From Actinomycetota bacterium (GTDB lineage Bacteria; Actinomycetota; Humimicrobiia; Hakubellales; JAMDDV01), in NCBI GenBank assembly GCA_023488455.1, contig JAMDDV010000038.1, positions 21,251 through 85,250 on the forward strand: a stretch of DNA of 64,000 bases, in the 5' to 3' direction. Positions 17,316-25,796 of the stretch are shown here, one piece after another. A program made the translations under genes and the position numbers. The notes beneath the pieces were generated by a model. The model saw only the letters and a program-made list of their open reading frames with translations, did not search any database and was not told the origin of the DNA. Numbering within the stretch: position 1 is the stretch's first letter; the number at the start of each line of letters is the position of its first letter.

Positions 17316-18386
17316 TTAAAATGTAACTACCCTATCTATATATCTGGGATATGAAGGATCAATCCCTTTCTTCTCTGCCTGATGGTATCCAATTAATTGA
17401 CCAATTACCTGGAAAAAAACAGGCTTTAACAAATCCTCTAAATTAAGGTTAACATTTATCATGAAATCACTTTTATCATCTAAATTTTCTGAACATCTTT
17501 TATCACAAACGCTCAAGATTATTGCGCCAACGTTTTTTAGCTCTAAAGCGATTTTGCTTTCGTAATCAAAAGCTTTTTCTGATCGGAAAAGAACTATCAG
17601 GGAATTTTCATCTGCAATTGTATTATAACCCTGTCTGTATTCGAGTGTATGGGAAAACTCAGTATTTGTAATTGACATCTCCTTACTTTTCAGCGCAGCT
17701 TCTCTTGCCAGTCCATACAGGGGGCCAGTACCTAAAAATGTAATTCTATTGAAGTTAAATCTATTTATGATTGAGGAAATTATTTTTGAATAGTCATCAA
17801 AACTATTAAAAAAAATGCTGCTTGACGAATATATTTTATCAATCAACGATTTTCTATTGACAAGCATAAAAATCAGACTTAACAGTATGATAGTGGAACT
17901 TGTTGTAGACATTGTGGAAGTAATGGATTTTTCTAAAATCTCTTCAAATATCATTGAATAGTCGCAGATCTTTGCTAAAGTACTATTCGGTGATGCCGTC
18001 AATGATATAGTATATCCCTTAAATCTTTTAACCGATTTATGGGCAAGCACGGTATCAGCTGTCTCCCCAGTTCTCGATACCATCAAGAATCTATCTCGTG
18101 AAGAATTTGATTTAACATAATCATCCGAGTTAATAAAAAATTCGGACGAAGGAGCACAAATGGCTCTTTTGTTAAACAAAACGTCATAAGTAAGTTTTGC
18201 AATCAAAGATGAGTTATAAGATGATCCAGAGCCAATAAAATAAATATTTCTATGATTTTTAAAAATATTCAGAATCTCATCTTGTTTTTTAAGAAATTTA
18301 TTAATTGCATATTCCCAAACCTTACTTTGACTTTTTATTTCTTCCCAAATTAAATATTTTTTAATTTTTTTACCTCTTTCGTCCAT
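17316..18386 (-). CDS. Tandem SIS-domain sugar-phosphate isomerase/deaminase (AgaS-like)
   Basis: A 356-residue protein with two SIS (sugar isomerase) domains: the first contains IYFIGSGSSYNSS and VSRTGETADTV, the second ITFLGTGPLYGLAREAALK. The C-terminal IDPSYPRYIDRVVTF resembles the GxDPDxPRNLxKVVTL tail of AgaS-type ketose/aldose isomerases and of GlmS-like isomerase domains. No glutaminase domain is present. It would isomerise, deaminate or deglycate a ketose/aldose-6-phosphate. It is the last gene of the minus-strand operon that starts with the sugar-binding protein at 23121. Confidence 0.8.
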   Translation of the reverse strand: MDERGKKIKKYLIWEEIKSQSKVWEYAINKFLKKQDEILNIFKNHRNIYFIGSGSSYNSSLIAKLTYDVLFNKRAICAPSSEFFINSDDYVKSNSSRDRFLMVSRTGETADTVLAHKSVKRFKGYTISLTASPNSTLAKICDYSMIFEEILEKSITSTMSTTSSTIILLSLIFMLVNRKSLIDKIYSSSSIFFNSFDDYSKIISSIINRFNFNRITFLGTGPLYGLAREAALKSKEMSITNTEFSHTLEYRQGYNTIADENSLIVLFRSEKAFDYESKIALELKNVGAIILSVCDKRCSENLDDKSDFMINVNLNLEDLLKPVFFQVIGQLIGYHQAEKKGIDPSYPRYIDRVVTF

Positions 18387-18410
18387 GAATTTGATATTTA
18401 AACTGGTTGA

Positions 18411-19865
18411 TTAAATATTTATCCTCAACTCTTTCTCCAACCCTTTAATTAGACTCATACACTCTTTTTGAGTATCTTGATTTAAAAAGTCTTGCTCGTG
18501 GTTGGTTAAAATATTAACTTGTTTCTCAAGAGCTCTGTCAACAATTGTCTTTTTGCCTTCACTTTCCCAGGTGTCCCATACAAGTCTATCCAATAATTCA
18601 GGATACCAGACATCTTTCTTATAGTTTGAAAGTGTATGATCATGTGTTAGAAAATTACCGCCAATACCAACTTCTTTTATAACATCCAACGAAACAGTCT
18701 CATCGGTTACCTCGAATGAGTTCATAACTCTTGTTATGTAGCCCGCCATTTCATCATCAATTATCAACTGAATTGTATTAGCTCCATTATCAGCACCACT
18801 TATACCAAGATGACCAAAAATATCTCCTCCAGCAAGTGCGCCCAACATAATGGTTGCAGCCTTTTCCATTCCAGATTGTGCATCTGGGACTTTGGAGTCA
18901 CACATTCCAGTGTTATTGTAAACTGGAAATCCATAACTTTTTGCAATCTGAGTTATTGCTGCTGCCATCAAGCCCTGTTCTGGCGAAGCAAATGAGATCA
19001 TGCTTGCCTTCATATCCATTACATGAGGTATCCCACCATAGGTTACCGACAGGCCAGGTCTTATTGCTTGAGAAATAACTATTCCAGAGAGAACCTCTGC
19101 ATTTTCTTGTGCCAGTGTTCCAGCAAGAAAAACCGGTCCAGATATTCCAGTTTGCACCATTGGTCCAAAGCAGATTGGCATTTCAGCATTTGCAAATTCT
19201 ATTAATATATCTATCCCTTCTGACCTGAAGGTAAGAGGACTGATTGGTTCGACGAAAGCTTCATACGGTGGAAAATCTTTTAAGTTTTTTGAAGAACCGC
19301 ATACCACCTTCATCATCTCAATTATTGTTTTTGCCGATATTCCGCTGAAAATGAGACCCATAAACGGTCTATTGGTACCGTTAAGTAATTCAAAAAAAGT
19401 ATATACATCTCGTAGATCCGGATGAATATCCAGGGGTAAAACCATTGCTCCAACAACATTGATATGTTTAAGAGCATCTCCGATCTTAATAGCTTTTCTG
19501 AGGTCTGCCAAAGTAGGGTCAATTCTTTTTACATTAAGTTGATCGATAAGTTGATACTGTCCGACACTGCCATTGAAATTAAACATATCATATCCAAATT
19601 CTGCAGTGTTATTTTTATTTCTACCGTAAAGGATATGCCTTTTACCTGATAGCTCAACTGCTTTTTTTGTTATTTCCGGAGGAATTTTAACTATTTCAGT
19701 ATTTTCGTTGACAATTGCGCCAAATTCTTTTAATTGTTTCCAGATACGATTGTTTGGAACCTTCACTCCTATATTTTCTAAAATATCAAATGAAGCGTTA
19801 CTTATTTTATTTATGGATTCTTCAGAAAGAATTTTATACATTGGCAGTCTATACTTTGTTTCCAA
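18411..19865 (-). CDS. Trimethylamine methyltransferase (MttB) superfamily protein, non-pyrrolysine
   Basis: A 484-residue protein of the MttB/COG5598 superfamily. Landmarks are the N-terminal ILENIGVKVPN, LPLDIHPDLRD, and the signature YNNTGMCDSKVPDAQSG (about 316-332) around the position where archaeal MttB carries pyrrolysine. The frame is continuous with no internal TAG, so it belongs to the non-pyrrolysine branch. Characterised members demethylate quaternary amines such as glycine betaine, proline betaine or carnitine and hand the methyl group to a corrinoid protein; no such protein is in the window. It lies between sugar ABC permease genes and an SIS isomerase, an unusual setting. Confidence 0.88.
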   Translation of the reverse strand: METKYRLPMYKILSEESINKISNASFDILENIGVKVPNNRIWKQLKEFGAIVNENTEIVKIPPEITKKAVELSGKRHILYGRNKNNTAEFGYDMFNFNGSVGQYQLIDQLNVKRIDPTLADLRKAIKIGDALKHINVVGAMVLPLDIHPDLRDVYTFFELLNGTNRPFMGLIFSGISAKTIIEMMKVVCGSSKNLKDFPPYEAFVEPISPLTFRSEGIDILIEFANAEMPICFGPMVQTGISGPVFLAGTLAQENAEVLSGIVISQAIRPGLSVTYGGIPHVMDMKASMISFASPEQGLMAAAITQIAKSYGFPVYNNTGMCDSKVPDAQSGMEKAATIMLGALAGGDIFGHLGISGADNGANTIQLIIDDEMAGYITRVMNSFEVTDETVSLDVIKEVGIGGNFLTHDHTLSNYKKDVWYPELLDRLVWDTWESEGKKTIVDRALEKQVNILTNHEQDFLNQDTQKECMSLIKGLEKELRINI

Positions 19866-19888
19866 ATGAAATCACTCCTTGATTTTTT

Positions 19889-20743
19889 TTATTCTTTTAC
19901 TGCACCTGCTGTTAAGCCCTTGATTAAGAACCTCTGGAATAGCAGAACAAAAATTACAGGAAATATTACAAATAGCACGGCACTTGCAGTTATACCCCCA
20001 AACTCAATAGTATATTTTGAAATAAATCCAAATAAAGCCAGGGGTGCCGTCTGTACACTGCTCTTATTGATTAGAGCAACAGCGCCCATAAATTCACTCA
20101 TTGAAAAAACAAAACATATTATTCCTGCAGATATAATGCCCGGGAGAGAAAGTGGCACTATTATTTTAAATAGTGCTCCAATTCTTGATGCTCCATCTAT
20201 TCTCGCTGAATCTTCAAGTTCTTTTGGTATCGTCCTGTAATAACTGTATAGTATCCATGTCGCTACTGGAAGAAGCCACGCTGTATAAAAAATTACCAAG
20301 CCTGATAGGGTGTTTACTAAATCAAACCTTTTGAATATCAAATAGAAAGGTAAAAGCAGGGATACTGGCGGAATCATCTGGGTAAATATGAGTGAAATAA
20401 AAATTACATTCGCAAATTTGAACTTTAGTCTTGCAAAAGCATATGCTGCAAATATTCCGAGAATTATACATAATATAGTTGTAATTATTGCAACTCTTAA
20501 ACTATTTCCCAAAGCTATGGTAATATTAATCTTCCCACTGCCCAATACGCTTGCATAATTATTTATAGTTACTTCGTGCGGAATAAAATTTGGAGTAGGT
20601 TTATAAAGTTGACTTTTCTCCTGAATGCTTGTTATGAAAACCCAATAGAATGGCCCAATAAAAAAAAGTAGGGCAATGATTAACCCTAGATACAATATTA
20701 TTCTGTTCAGTTTCTTTTTGATTATCCATATGTTTAACCGCAT
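19889..20743 (-). CDS. Carbohydrate ABC transporter permease (MalG-like)
   Basis: A 284-residue permease with six predicted helices and the cytoplasmic EAA-type loop (ELEDSARIDGASRIGALFKIIVPLSLP in the fourth quarter), which docks the ATPase. The C-terminus LIKGLTAGAVKE is the classic end of MalG-type CUT1 permeases. It forms the membrane channel with the permease encoded just upstream. No ATPase gene is in the operon, so a shared MsmX/UgpC-type ATPase elsewhere is expected. Confidence 0.92.
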   Translation of the reverse strand: MRLNIWIIKKKLNRIILYLGLIIALLFFIGPFYWVFITSIQEKSQLYKPTPNFIPHEVTINNYASVLGSGKINITIALGNSLRVAIITTILCIILGIFAAYAFARLKFKFANVIFISLIFTQMIPPVSLLLPFYLIFKRFDLVNTLSGLVIFYTAWLLPVATWILYSYYRTIPKELEDSARIDGASRIGALFKIIVPLSLPGIISAGIICFVFSMSEFMGAVALINKSSVQTAPLALFGFISKYTIEFGGITASAVLFVIFPVIFVLLFQRFLIKGLTAGAVKE

Positions 20744-20744
20744 T

Positions 20745-21650
20745 TTAATCTTCGCCGCTTTTTCTAATAAAGTAAAAATACATTATTGTAACGATAAAAG
20801 AAATTAACATTATTATGTAAGATATTGCAGCAGCATATGATACATCGAAAAACTTAAAGGCATTATTCCAGTTATAAAGCGTTAGATTAGTTGTAATATT
20901 TCCTGGCCCACCTTTTGTGAGAATAAAAAATAAATCAAAGGAATTTATTGAGATCAGTGTTCCAAGTATTGTTGCAATATAGATTGGAAGCTTCACCATT
21001 GGAAGAGTTATGTTGAAAAAACTTCTTATACCGCTTGATCCATCTATGCTGGCAGCCTCGTATAGTTCATCGGGTATTGTTTGAAGTCCGGCAAGAATTA
21101 TTATTATGAAGAAAGGTGTCCCCTGCCAGACATCGGCTAAGATTATGCTTGGAATTGCAAATGTTTTGCTTGATAAAAAAGAAATATAACTATCAATGAT
21201 TCCTATTTTTTTTAATAGGAAATTTATTAGCCCGACTCTATCATTAAGCATCCACTTCCATATGATCCCAGTTACTACATATGGAGTTGCCCATGGTATT
21301 ATTACTAGCGATCTAACGAAGCTTCTTCCCACGAATGATTCCTTTAACATTACCGCTACTAATGTACCGATAATTAATTTCAATATGACCGTTGCCGAAA
21401 CAAATTTTAATGAAACCATAAAAGCGTCGGTGAAATCGGGATCTCTAAGAACTGTGATGTAGTTTGCTAACCCAATGAAATTATATTCTCCCAGGGTCGA
21501 TAGTCTTACTTGGCCAAAGCTAATAATGAAAGAATATATTATTGGATAAATTAAAATTAAAAAAACTGCAATAAAAGTTGGGATTATGAGAATTGCAGCT
21601 AGTTTTCCCTGACTTCTTTCAAAATTAAAGAATTTCACAATCGATTTCAT
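20745..21650 (-). CDS. Carbohydrate ABC transporter permease (MalF/UgpA-like)
   Basis: A 301-residue permease with six predicted helices. The N-terminal IIPTFIAVFLILIYPIIYS, the ELYEAASIDGSSGIRSFFNI coupling loop and KGGPGNITTNLTLYN are hallmarks of the UgpA/MalF group of CUT1 importers. It is one base from the MalG-like gene and about 130 bases from the binding-protein gene, with a stem-loop in that gap. Confidence 0.92.
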   Translation of the reverse strand: MKSIVKFFNFERSQGKLAAILIIPTFIAVFLILIYPIIYSFIISFGQVRLSTLGEYNFIGLANYITVLRDPDFTDAFMVSLKFVSATVILKLIIGTLVAVMLKESFVGRSFVRSLVIIPWATPYVVTGIIWKWMLNDRVGLINFLLKKIGIIDSYISFLSSKTFAIPSIILADVWQGTPFFIIIILAGLQTIPDELYEAASIDGSSGIRSFFNITLPMVKLPIYIATILGTLISINSFDLFFILTKGGPGNITTNLTLYNWNNAFKFFDVSYAAAISYIIMLISFIVTIMYFYFIRKSGED

Positions 21651-21721
21651 CTATTTTGATAATAAACAGAACGGCAAATGATTTTATAAATTTTAGAACA
21701 ATAATTCAAAATTAGTAATGC

Positions 21722-21754
21722 TGCTGGATATCTTACATTGTAAGACATCCAGCA
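21722..21754 (-). terminator. Intercistronic stem-loop after the binding-protein gene
   Basis: A 15-base inverted repeat with one mismatch (arms 21722-21736 and 21740-21754, loop of three bases) lies between the binding-protein stop and the first permease start. On the transcribed minus strand it has no clear following U-run, so it probably acts as an RNA-stabilising or partial-termination element that gives more binding protein than permease. Confidence 0.55.
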
Positions 21755-21780
21755 ATTTATAAAACAGGGTTATAATATTA

Positions 21781-23121
21781 TTATTTTGATAATCCCTCAA
21801 TTGGTTCAAACTTTTCAGCTGCAGCTTGAAGGTCGCTGGCCGCTTTTTCCGGGCTAATCTCACCCAATATAGCTTTATGAATTTGCTTAGCGACTTCCAA
21901 TCTTAAATCCCAGGCGGATTTTACCAATGGAAATTGGAATTCTACAGCATCTTTTACCATATTATCGGTATCAAGGTAAGGCAGTGCAGCTATAACTTCG
22001 GGATCTTCATATAAATCTGCATAAATTGGCAGTGTTCTGTTCTTAAGTGATCTTTGTTTCATATTGTCATGAGATGCAATAAATTTTATGTACTCTACTG
22101 CAAGAGGCACATTTTGAGCTGATTTGGGTATTCCGATATATTCATGTCCATCTAATGTTCCTCCCGTCATTCCCTTTTCTTTCCCGGGGAATGGGAAATA
22201 TCCGGTTTTGGCAAATGTTTCCTCGTCAAGAAATCCGGCGTACATGTCCCACATTAGCATCATGGCTATATCACCTTTGCTATATAGATCTGTAACCTCC
22301 CACTGCATCTGTACAAGCATGCCTGGATCAACAAGCTTTTTATCTATAAGATCTTTGGCGAATTTTGTTGCTGCTATTGCTTCTGGTGTGTCAAAAAGAA
22401 ATTTTAATTTGCCATCTTTTACTTCTTCGTAATCGCTACCATATCCTCTCATAAACATAATGTAATTAGAAAAGAAGAAATCCGTTGTCCAGTCGGAAAT
22501 GAAATTATAATTATTATTATATGCGTTTAACTTTTCCAGAACTGTTTCAAATTCATCTAAAGTTTCTGGAATTTTGACGCCCGCACCATCGAATATATCC
22601 TTGTTATAGAACATAATATAGTAACTGGGCATCATCGGAAGAGCTAGTATATCATCTCCAACTTTACCGTAATCTACTAAACTTGGAACCATATCAGGAA
22701 TTAAGTCACTAAAATAATCATTAAGCGGTGTCAGTTTGTTTGGGAATTCATCCCACCAAATTTTAGTCAGATCCATTACATCTACAACTTCGTCTGTCGA
22801 GAGCATTTGTGCGCCTTGTGGGAAAAAGACATCCCAACCTATTTCGCTGTAATCAACAGTAACTCCGTATAATTCCTCAAATTCTTTTGTCTTATCCCCA
22901 ATATTTCCTGCTGCTAAGTCCGGAGATATTTTAACAATTAAATTTTGACCCTTAAAATCCTTAACTTCTTCGGTGGAGGTAGAAGGCGCTTCTGTTGATG
23001 CTTCAGTAGTTGGTGCTTCGGTTGATGTAACTTCAGTGGTAGGTGGTGCTTTAACACAGGCAGCGAACAACGATCCAGCAAGAACAACAATCACAAACAA
23101 GATAAATAATCTTATCCGCAT
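21781..23121 (-). CDS. Sugar ABC transporter substrate-binding lipoprotein
   Basis: A 446-residue CUT1 binding protein. The signal segment ends in GSLFAACVK, a lipobox with Cys 21, followed by a Thr/Ser/Glu-rich linker (residues about 25-55) typical of surface lipoproteins in monoderm bacteria. The mature domain has the family pattern LPMMPSYYIMFYNKDIFDGA and late MWDMYAGFL and GTLDGHEYIGIPK segments. The ATG follows AAAAAAGGAGAG. It is the first gene of the minus-strand operon with two permeases, the MttB-family protein and the SIS isomerase. The ligand is unknown, perhaps an oligosaccharide or a modified sugar. Confidence 0.92.
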   Translation of the reverse strand: MRIRLFILFVIVVLAGSLFAACVKAPPTTEVTSTEAPTTEASTEAPSTSTEEVKDFKGQNLIVKISPDLAAGNIGDKTKEFEELYGVTVDYSEIGWDVFFPQGAQMLSTDEVVDVMDLTKIWWDEFPNKLTPLNDYFSDLIPDMVPSLVDYGKVGDDILALPMMPSYYIMFYNKDIFDGAGVKIPETLDEFETVLEKLNAYNNNYNFISDWTTDFFFSNYIMFMRGYGSDYEEVKDGKLKFLFDTPEAIAATKFAKDLIDKKLVDPGMLVQMQWEVTDLYSKGDIAMMLMWDMYAGFLDEETFAKTGYFPFPGKEKGMTGGTLDGHEYIGIPKSAQNVPLAVEYIKFIASHDNMKQRSLKNRTLPIYADLYEDPEVIAALPYLDTDNMVKDAVEFQFPLVKSAWDLRLEVAKQIHKAILGEISPEKAASDLQAAAEKFEPIEGLSK

Positions 23122-23201
23122 TTAAAACTCTCCTTTTTTAATAATTTTGGATTCGAAGATTTTTCAGTTCTGTTTCCATAACCTATAACCATCAACCTCC
23201 T
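23112..23201 (-). other. Leader mini-ORF with strong ribosome site upstream of the binding-protein gene
   Basis: On the minus strand a perfect AGGAGG (23196-23201) precedes an ATG at 23192 that opens a 26-codon frame. The frame stops at 23112, 10 bases inside the binding-protein gene, an arrangement suited to translational coupling. The spacing of three bases is short. The block AAGGAGGTTGATGGTTATAG matches 18 of 20 bases with the block at 52321 in front of the second binding-protein gene, which argues it is not accidental. Confidence 0.4.
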
Positions 23202-23454
23202 TTTTTATTTTTTTAGATATTATTGGTAAATTCTATTTTAAGATGAATAAATTTCTCCCATATAATATGTTCATCAAAAGCCAAATTTCCTTGTTAAAGT
23301 GAGATTGTTATTGATATTAGAAAATGATCATTGCAAAGTACATTGCTACGATTATATTACTGATTATGACCAAATTATATGGTATTTTTTAAAAATATAT
23401 TATAATTCAAAGTTAACTATAACACAAATAAAAGATATTACAACAATTAAATGC

Positions 23455-23507
23455 TTGACACTACATACAGGCAAAATACAATACTTATTGAATTTATGGT
23501 TCAATAA
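23455..23507 (+). promoter_or_regulatory. Promoter and inverted repeat before URO-D gene 23530
   Basis: TTGACA (23455-23460), 16 bases, then TACAAT (23477-23482) form a good sigma-70-type promoter. Just downstream an 8-base inverted repeat, TTATTGAA (23485-23492) and TTCAATAA (23500-23507), overlaps the expected start of transcription and could bind the DeoR regulator encoded at 24792. AGGAGGT at 23515-23521 is the ribosome site. The rest of the 23122-23529 gap holds the minus-strand leader mini-ORF and AT-rich sequence. Confidence 0.6.
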
Positions 23508-23529
23508 AAATTTCAGGAGGTCTATTTAG

Positions 23530-24663
23530 ATGGAAACAATTTACATTGATATTAAAAAAAAAGAATTGGATATAAGAAAAGAACGCGTAGAAAAGGTGAA
23601 AAGGTTTGAAGCTACAGATAGAATTCCTGTGTTACCAATGATTGATAATCGTTATTACTATGAGAAAGTTGGAGTAACAATGCAGGAAGTCTTTAATGAT
23701 CCTATAAAAATGTTGAGAGCACAAATATATGGACAAAAGTGGATAATGGAAAACATTAAAACAGATCAATATGAAATTCCTGTACAAATGTATTCGTGGT
23801 TTCAAAATGTCCGAGAGGCATCAGCTTTGGGATGTGAAATTGAATTTCCCACACCAAATCAGGTTTGGGTAAAGAAACCCTGGATCAAGAATGAGGAGGA
23901 TTTAGAAAGATTAAAAAAAATAAATGTAATTACAAATGGATTGCACGGACGCGAAATTGAATTTCGCGAAGCGATGAGGAAAGTTGCAAAAAAATATAGA
24001 GTAAAACTTAGTGACGGGTATGAATTTTACCCCGCAGAAGAAATTCGCCTGCACACTTGCATGGATGGTCCGTTTACCCTGGCTGCTGAAGTACGTGGTT
24101 ATCAGAAAATAATGGAAGATATTATTGAACGACCCAATTTCGTTAAAAAACTCTGTGATATCATTGCTGATAAAGAGATAGAGTGGGTAGAATTCTGCAA
24201 AAAACAAGACGGTGATGATTCGACAATCTGGATGGGAGACGATTACGCTGTTTTTTTATCTCCAAAAATGTATGAAGAGTTTGCATTACCATATGATAAG
24301 AGAATTAGATTTCACTTCGGTGGGTATTGTGCCTTTCACCTGTGCGGTTTTTCTGAACATCTTTTACATTATCTTGTAAATGATCTGAAAATTAATGAAT
24401 TCAGCGCATTTGGATTTCAGTTAGACAAGAAAAAGGTTGTGGATTTGATGGGTGGGAAAATTGTTTTAGTAGGAAACATAAGCCCTATGAATTTGCTTAA
24501 AGGGACAAAGGATTCAATAATAAGTGAGATCAGAGAAGCAATTGAGATATTTGGACCAAGGGGGGGGTTTATTTTACAGGATGGAGCTGATATCGCTCCA
24601 GGCACACCTGTAGAAAATATCAATTTGATGTATGAAGTGGCTGAGGAATATAAATTGAAATAA
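23530..24663 (+). CDS. URO-D/MtaA-CmuA family protein
   Basis: A 377-residue protein with the superfamily opening RKERVEKVKRFEATDRIPVL, an internal HTCMDGPFTLAAEVRG segment, and CAFHLCGFSEHLLHYL, the HxCG zinc motif, at about residue 275, then IVLVGNISPMNLLKGT. The AGGAGGT ribosome site and upstream promoter are strong, so it may be highly expressed. It is divergent from the sugar ABC operon and begins a group with a DeoR regulator, two M24 proteins and xylulokinase. Likely a methyl-transfer or decarboxylation enzyme of unknown substrate. Confidence 0.78.
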   Translation: METIYIDIKKKELDIRKERVEKVKRFEATDRIPVLPMIDNRYYYEKVGVTMQEVFNDPIKMLRAQIYGQKWIMENIKTDQYEIPVQMYSWFQNVREASALGCEIEFPTPNQVWVKKPWIKNEEDLERLKKINVITNGLHGREIEFREAMRKVAKKYRVKLSDGYEFYPAEEIRLHTCMDGPFTLAAEVRGYQKIMEDIIERPNFVKKLCDIIADKEIEWVEFCKKQDGDDSTIWMGDDYAVFLSPKMYEEFALPYDKRIRFHFGGYCAFHLCGFSEHLLHYLVNDLKINEFSAFGFQLDKKKVVDLMGGKIVLVGNISPMNLLKGTKDSIISEIREAIEIFGPRGGFILQDGADIAPGTPVENINLMYEVAEEYKLK

Positions 24664-24791
24664 TGACTGCAAAAATTAAATTATGGGGTTGTTTGTTTCT
24701 ATTATTTTATAAAATTATTTAATAAAACTGATAAAATTTATTGAAGTAAGTATAGAAAAATATTATAGATCTTAATTTATTCTAGGATACT

Positions 24792-25568
24792 ATGGTGCTA
24801 TCTCAAGAAAGATATAAAAAAATATTAGATTTAATAAAAGAAAACGGTTCAGTTTATGTTGCTGATTTAAGCAAGCGATATGAAGTATCAGAAGAAACCA
24901 TAAGAAGAGATCTTGATAAACTTGAAAAAGAAGGCTTATTATTTAGAATACACGGTGGTGCTATATCCTTTAATCATACGCGTTTAGAGCCATCCTATAA
25001 TGCAAAGATCAATGTTAACGTTGATGAAAAGCGAGCTATAGCAGCAGAAGCAGCTAATTTGGTAGAAGAAGGCGACTCAATCATTCTTGACTCAAGTACA
25101 ACTGTTCTTTTTCTGGCTAAGGAGCTGAAGAATAAACGAAATATTACTATAGTTACCAATTTTCCCCTTGTCATTAATGAATTCACCGATGTACCAGCTA
25201 TAAACATTATTTCAACCGGAGGAGCATTAAATCGACCATCCTGTTCTCTTGTTGGTTCTATTACAGAAAATTTTCTTAAAGAGATTCATGTTGACAAAAC
25301 CTTTATTTCCACAAAGGCTGTTTCGATTGAAGAAGGTCTAACTGAAGGTGATATTGCTAATATAGCTGTAAAAAAATGTATGATTCATGCAGCTAAACAA
25401 AATATATTGCTTGCAGATAGTAGTAAATTCAATCATGTGGCGTTTGCTCAAGTTGTGCCGCTTTCCGCTATTGATATTATTATTACTGACAACGGTATTG
25501 AACCTGAATATCTGAAACAAATAAAGGAAAATAATTTAAAGGTTATTTTAGTAGAAACAAATAGATAA
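24792..25568 (+). CDS. DeoR family transcriptional regulator
   Basis: A 258-residue regulator. The N-terminal winged helix LSQERYKKILDLIKENGSVY...SEETIRRDLDKLEKEG and the following RIHGGA are diagnostic for DeoR/GlpR proteins. The C-terminal domain (DSIILDSSTTVLFLAKEL, ADSSKFNHVAFAQV) is the sugar-phosphate-sensing isomerase-like fold. It probably represses the adjacent sugar genes and is released by a phosphorylated sugar. Confidence 0.92.
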   Translation: MVLSQERYKKILDLIKENGSVYVADLSKRYEVSEETIRRDLDKLEKEGLLFRIHGGAISFNHTRLEPSYNAKINVNVDEKRAIAAEAANLVEEGDSIILDSSTTVLFLAKELKNKRNITIVTNFPLVINEFTDVPAINIISTGGALNRPSCSLVGSITENFLKEIHVDKTFISTKAVSIEEGLTEGDIANIAVKKCMIHAAKQNILLADSSKFNHVAFAQVVPLSAIDIIITDNGIEPEYLKQIKENNLKVILVETNR

Positions 25569-25796
25569 ATAGTTATTTTTTTAGCAAATTTTCCCCATTA
25601 CTTCATTAATACAAATCGGTATTCTGATATATGTAAATTAGCACAGGAAAAAATAAGTGTTGAAATACTTATTATTTATGTTACAATTCATTTTGTTTTT
25701 TAAATAAATATATTAAAAAGCCATATAATTAAGTCATTATCGGTAATAATTGCAATTTTTTATTTGCAAACTTCTAACAAAGAGGAGAAATAGAAG

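Noticed and set aside
18411..19865. Pyrrolysine in the MttB-family protein
   Set aside because: The reading frame is continuous with no in-frame TAG, so it is a non-pyrrolysine member.
23299..23529. A 76-codon open frame in the gap before the URO-D gene at 23530
   Set aside because: It spans the promoter, inverted repeat and ribosome site of that gene, has no ribosome site of its own and looks like random AT-rich translation.
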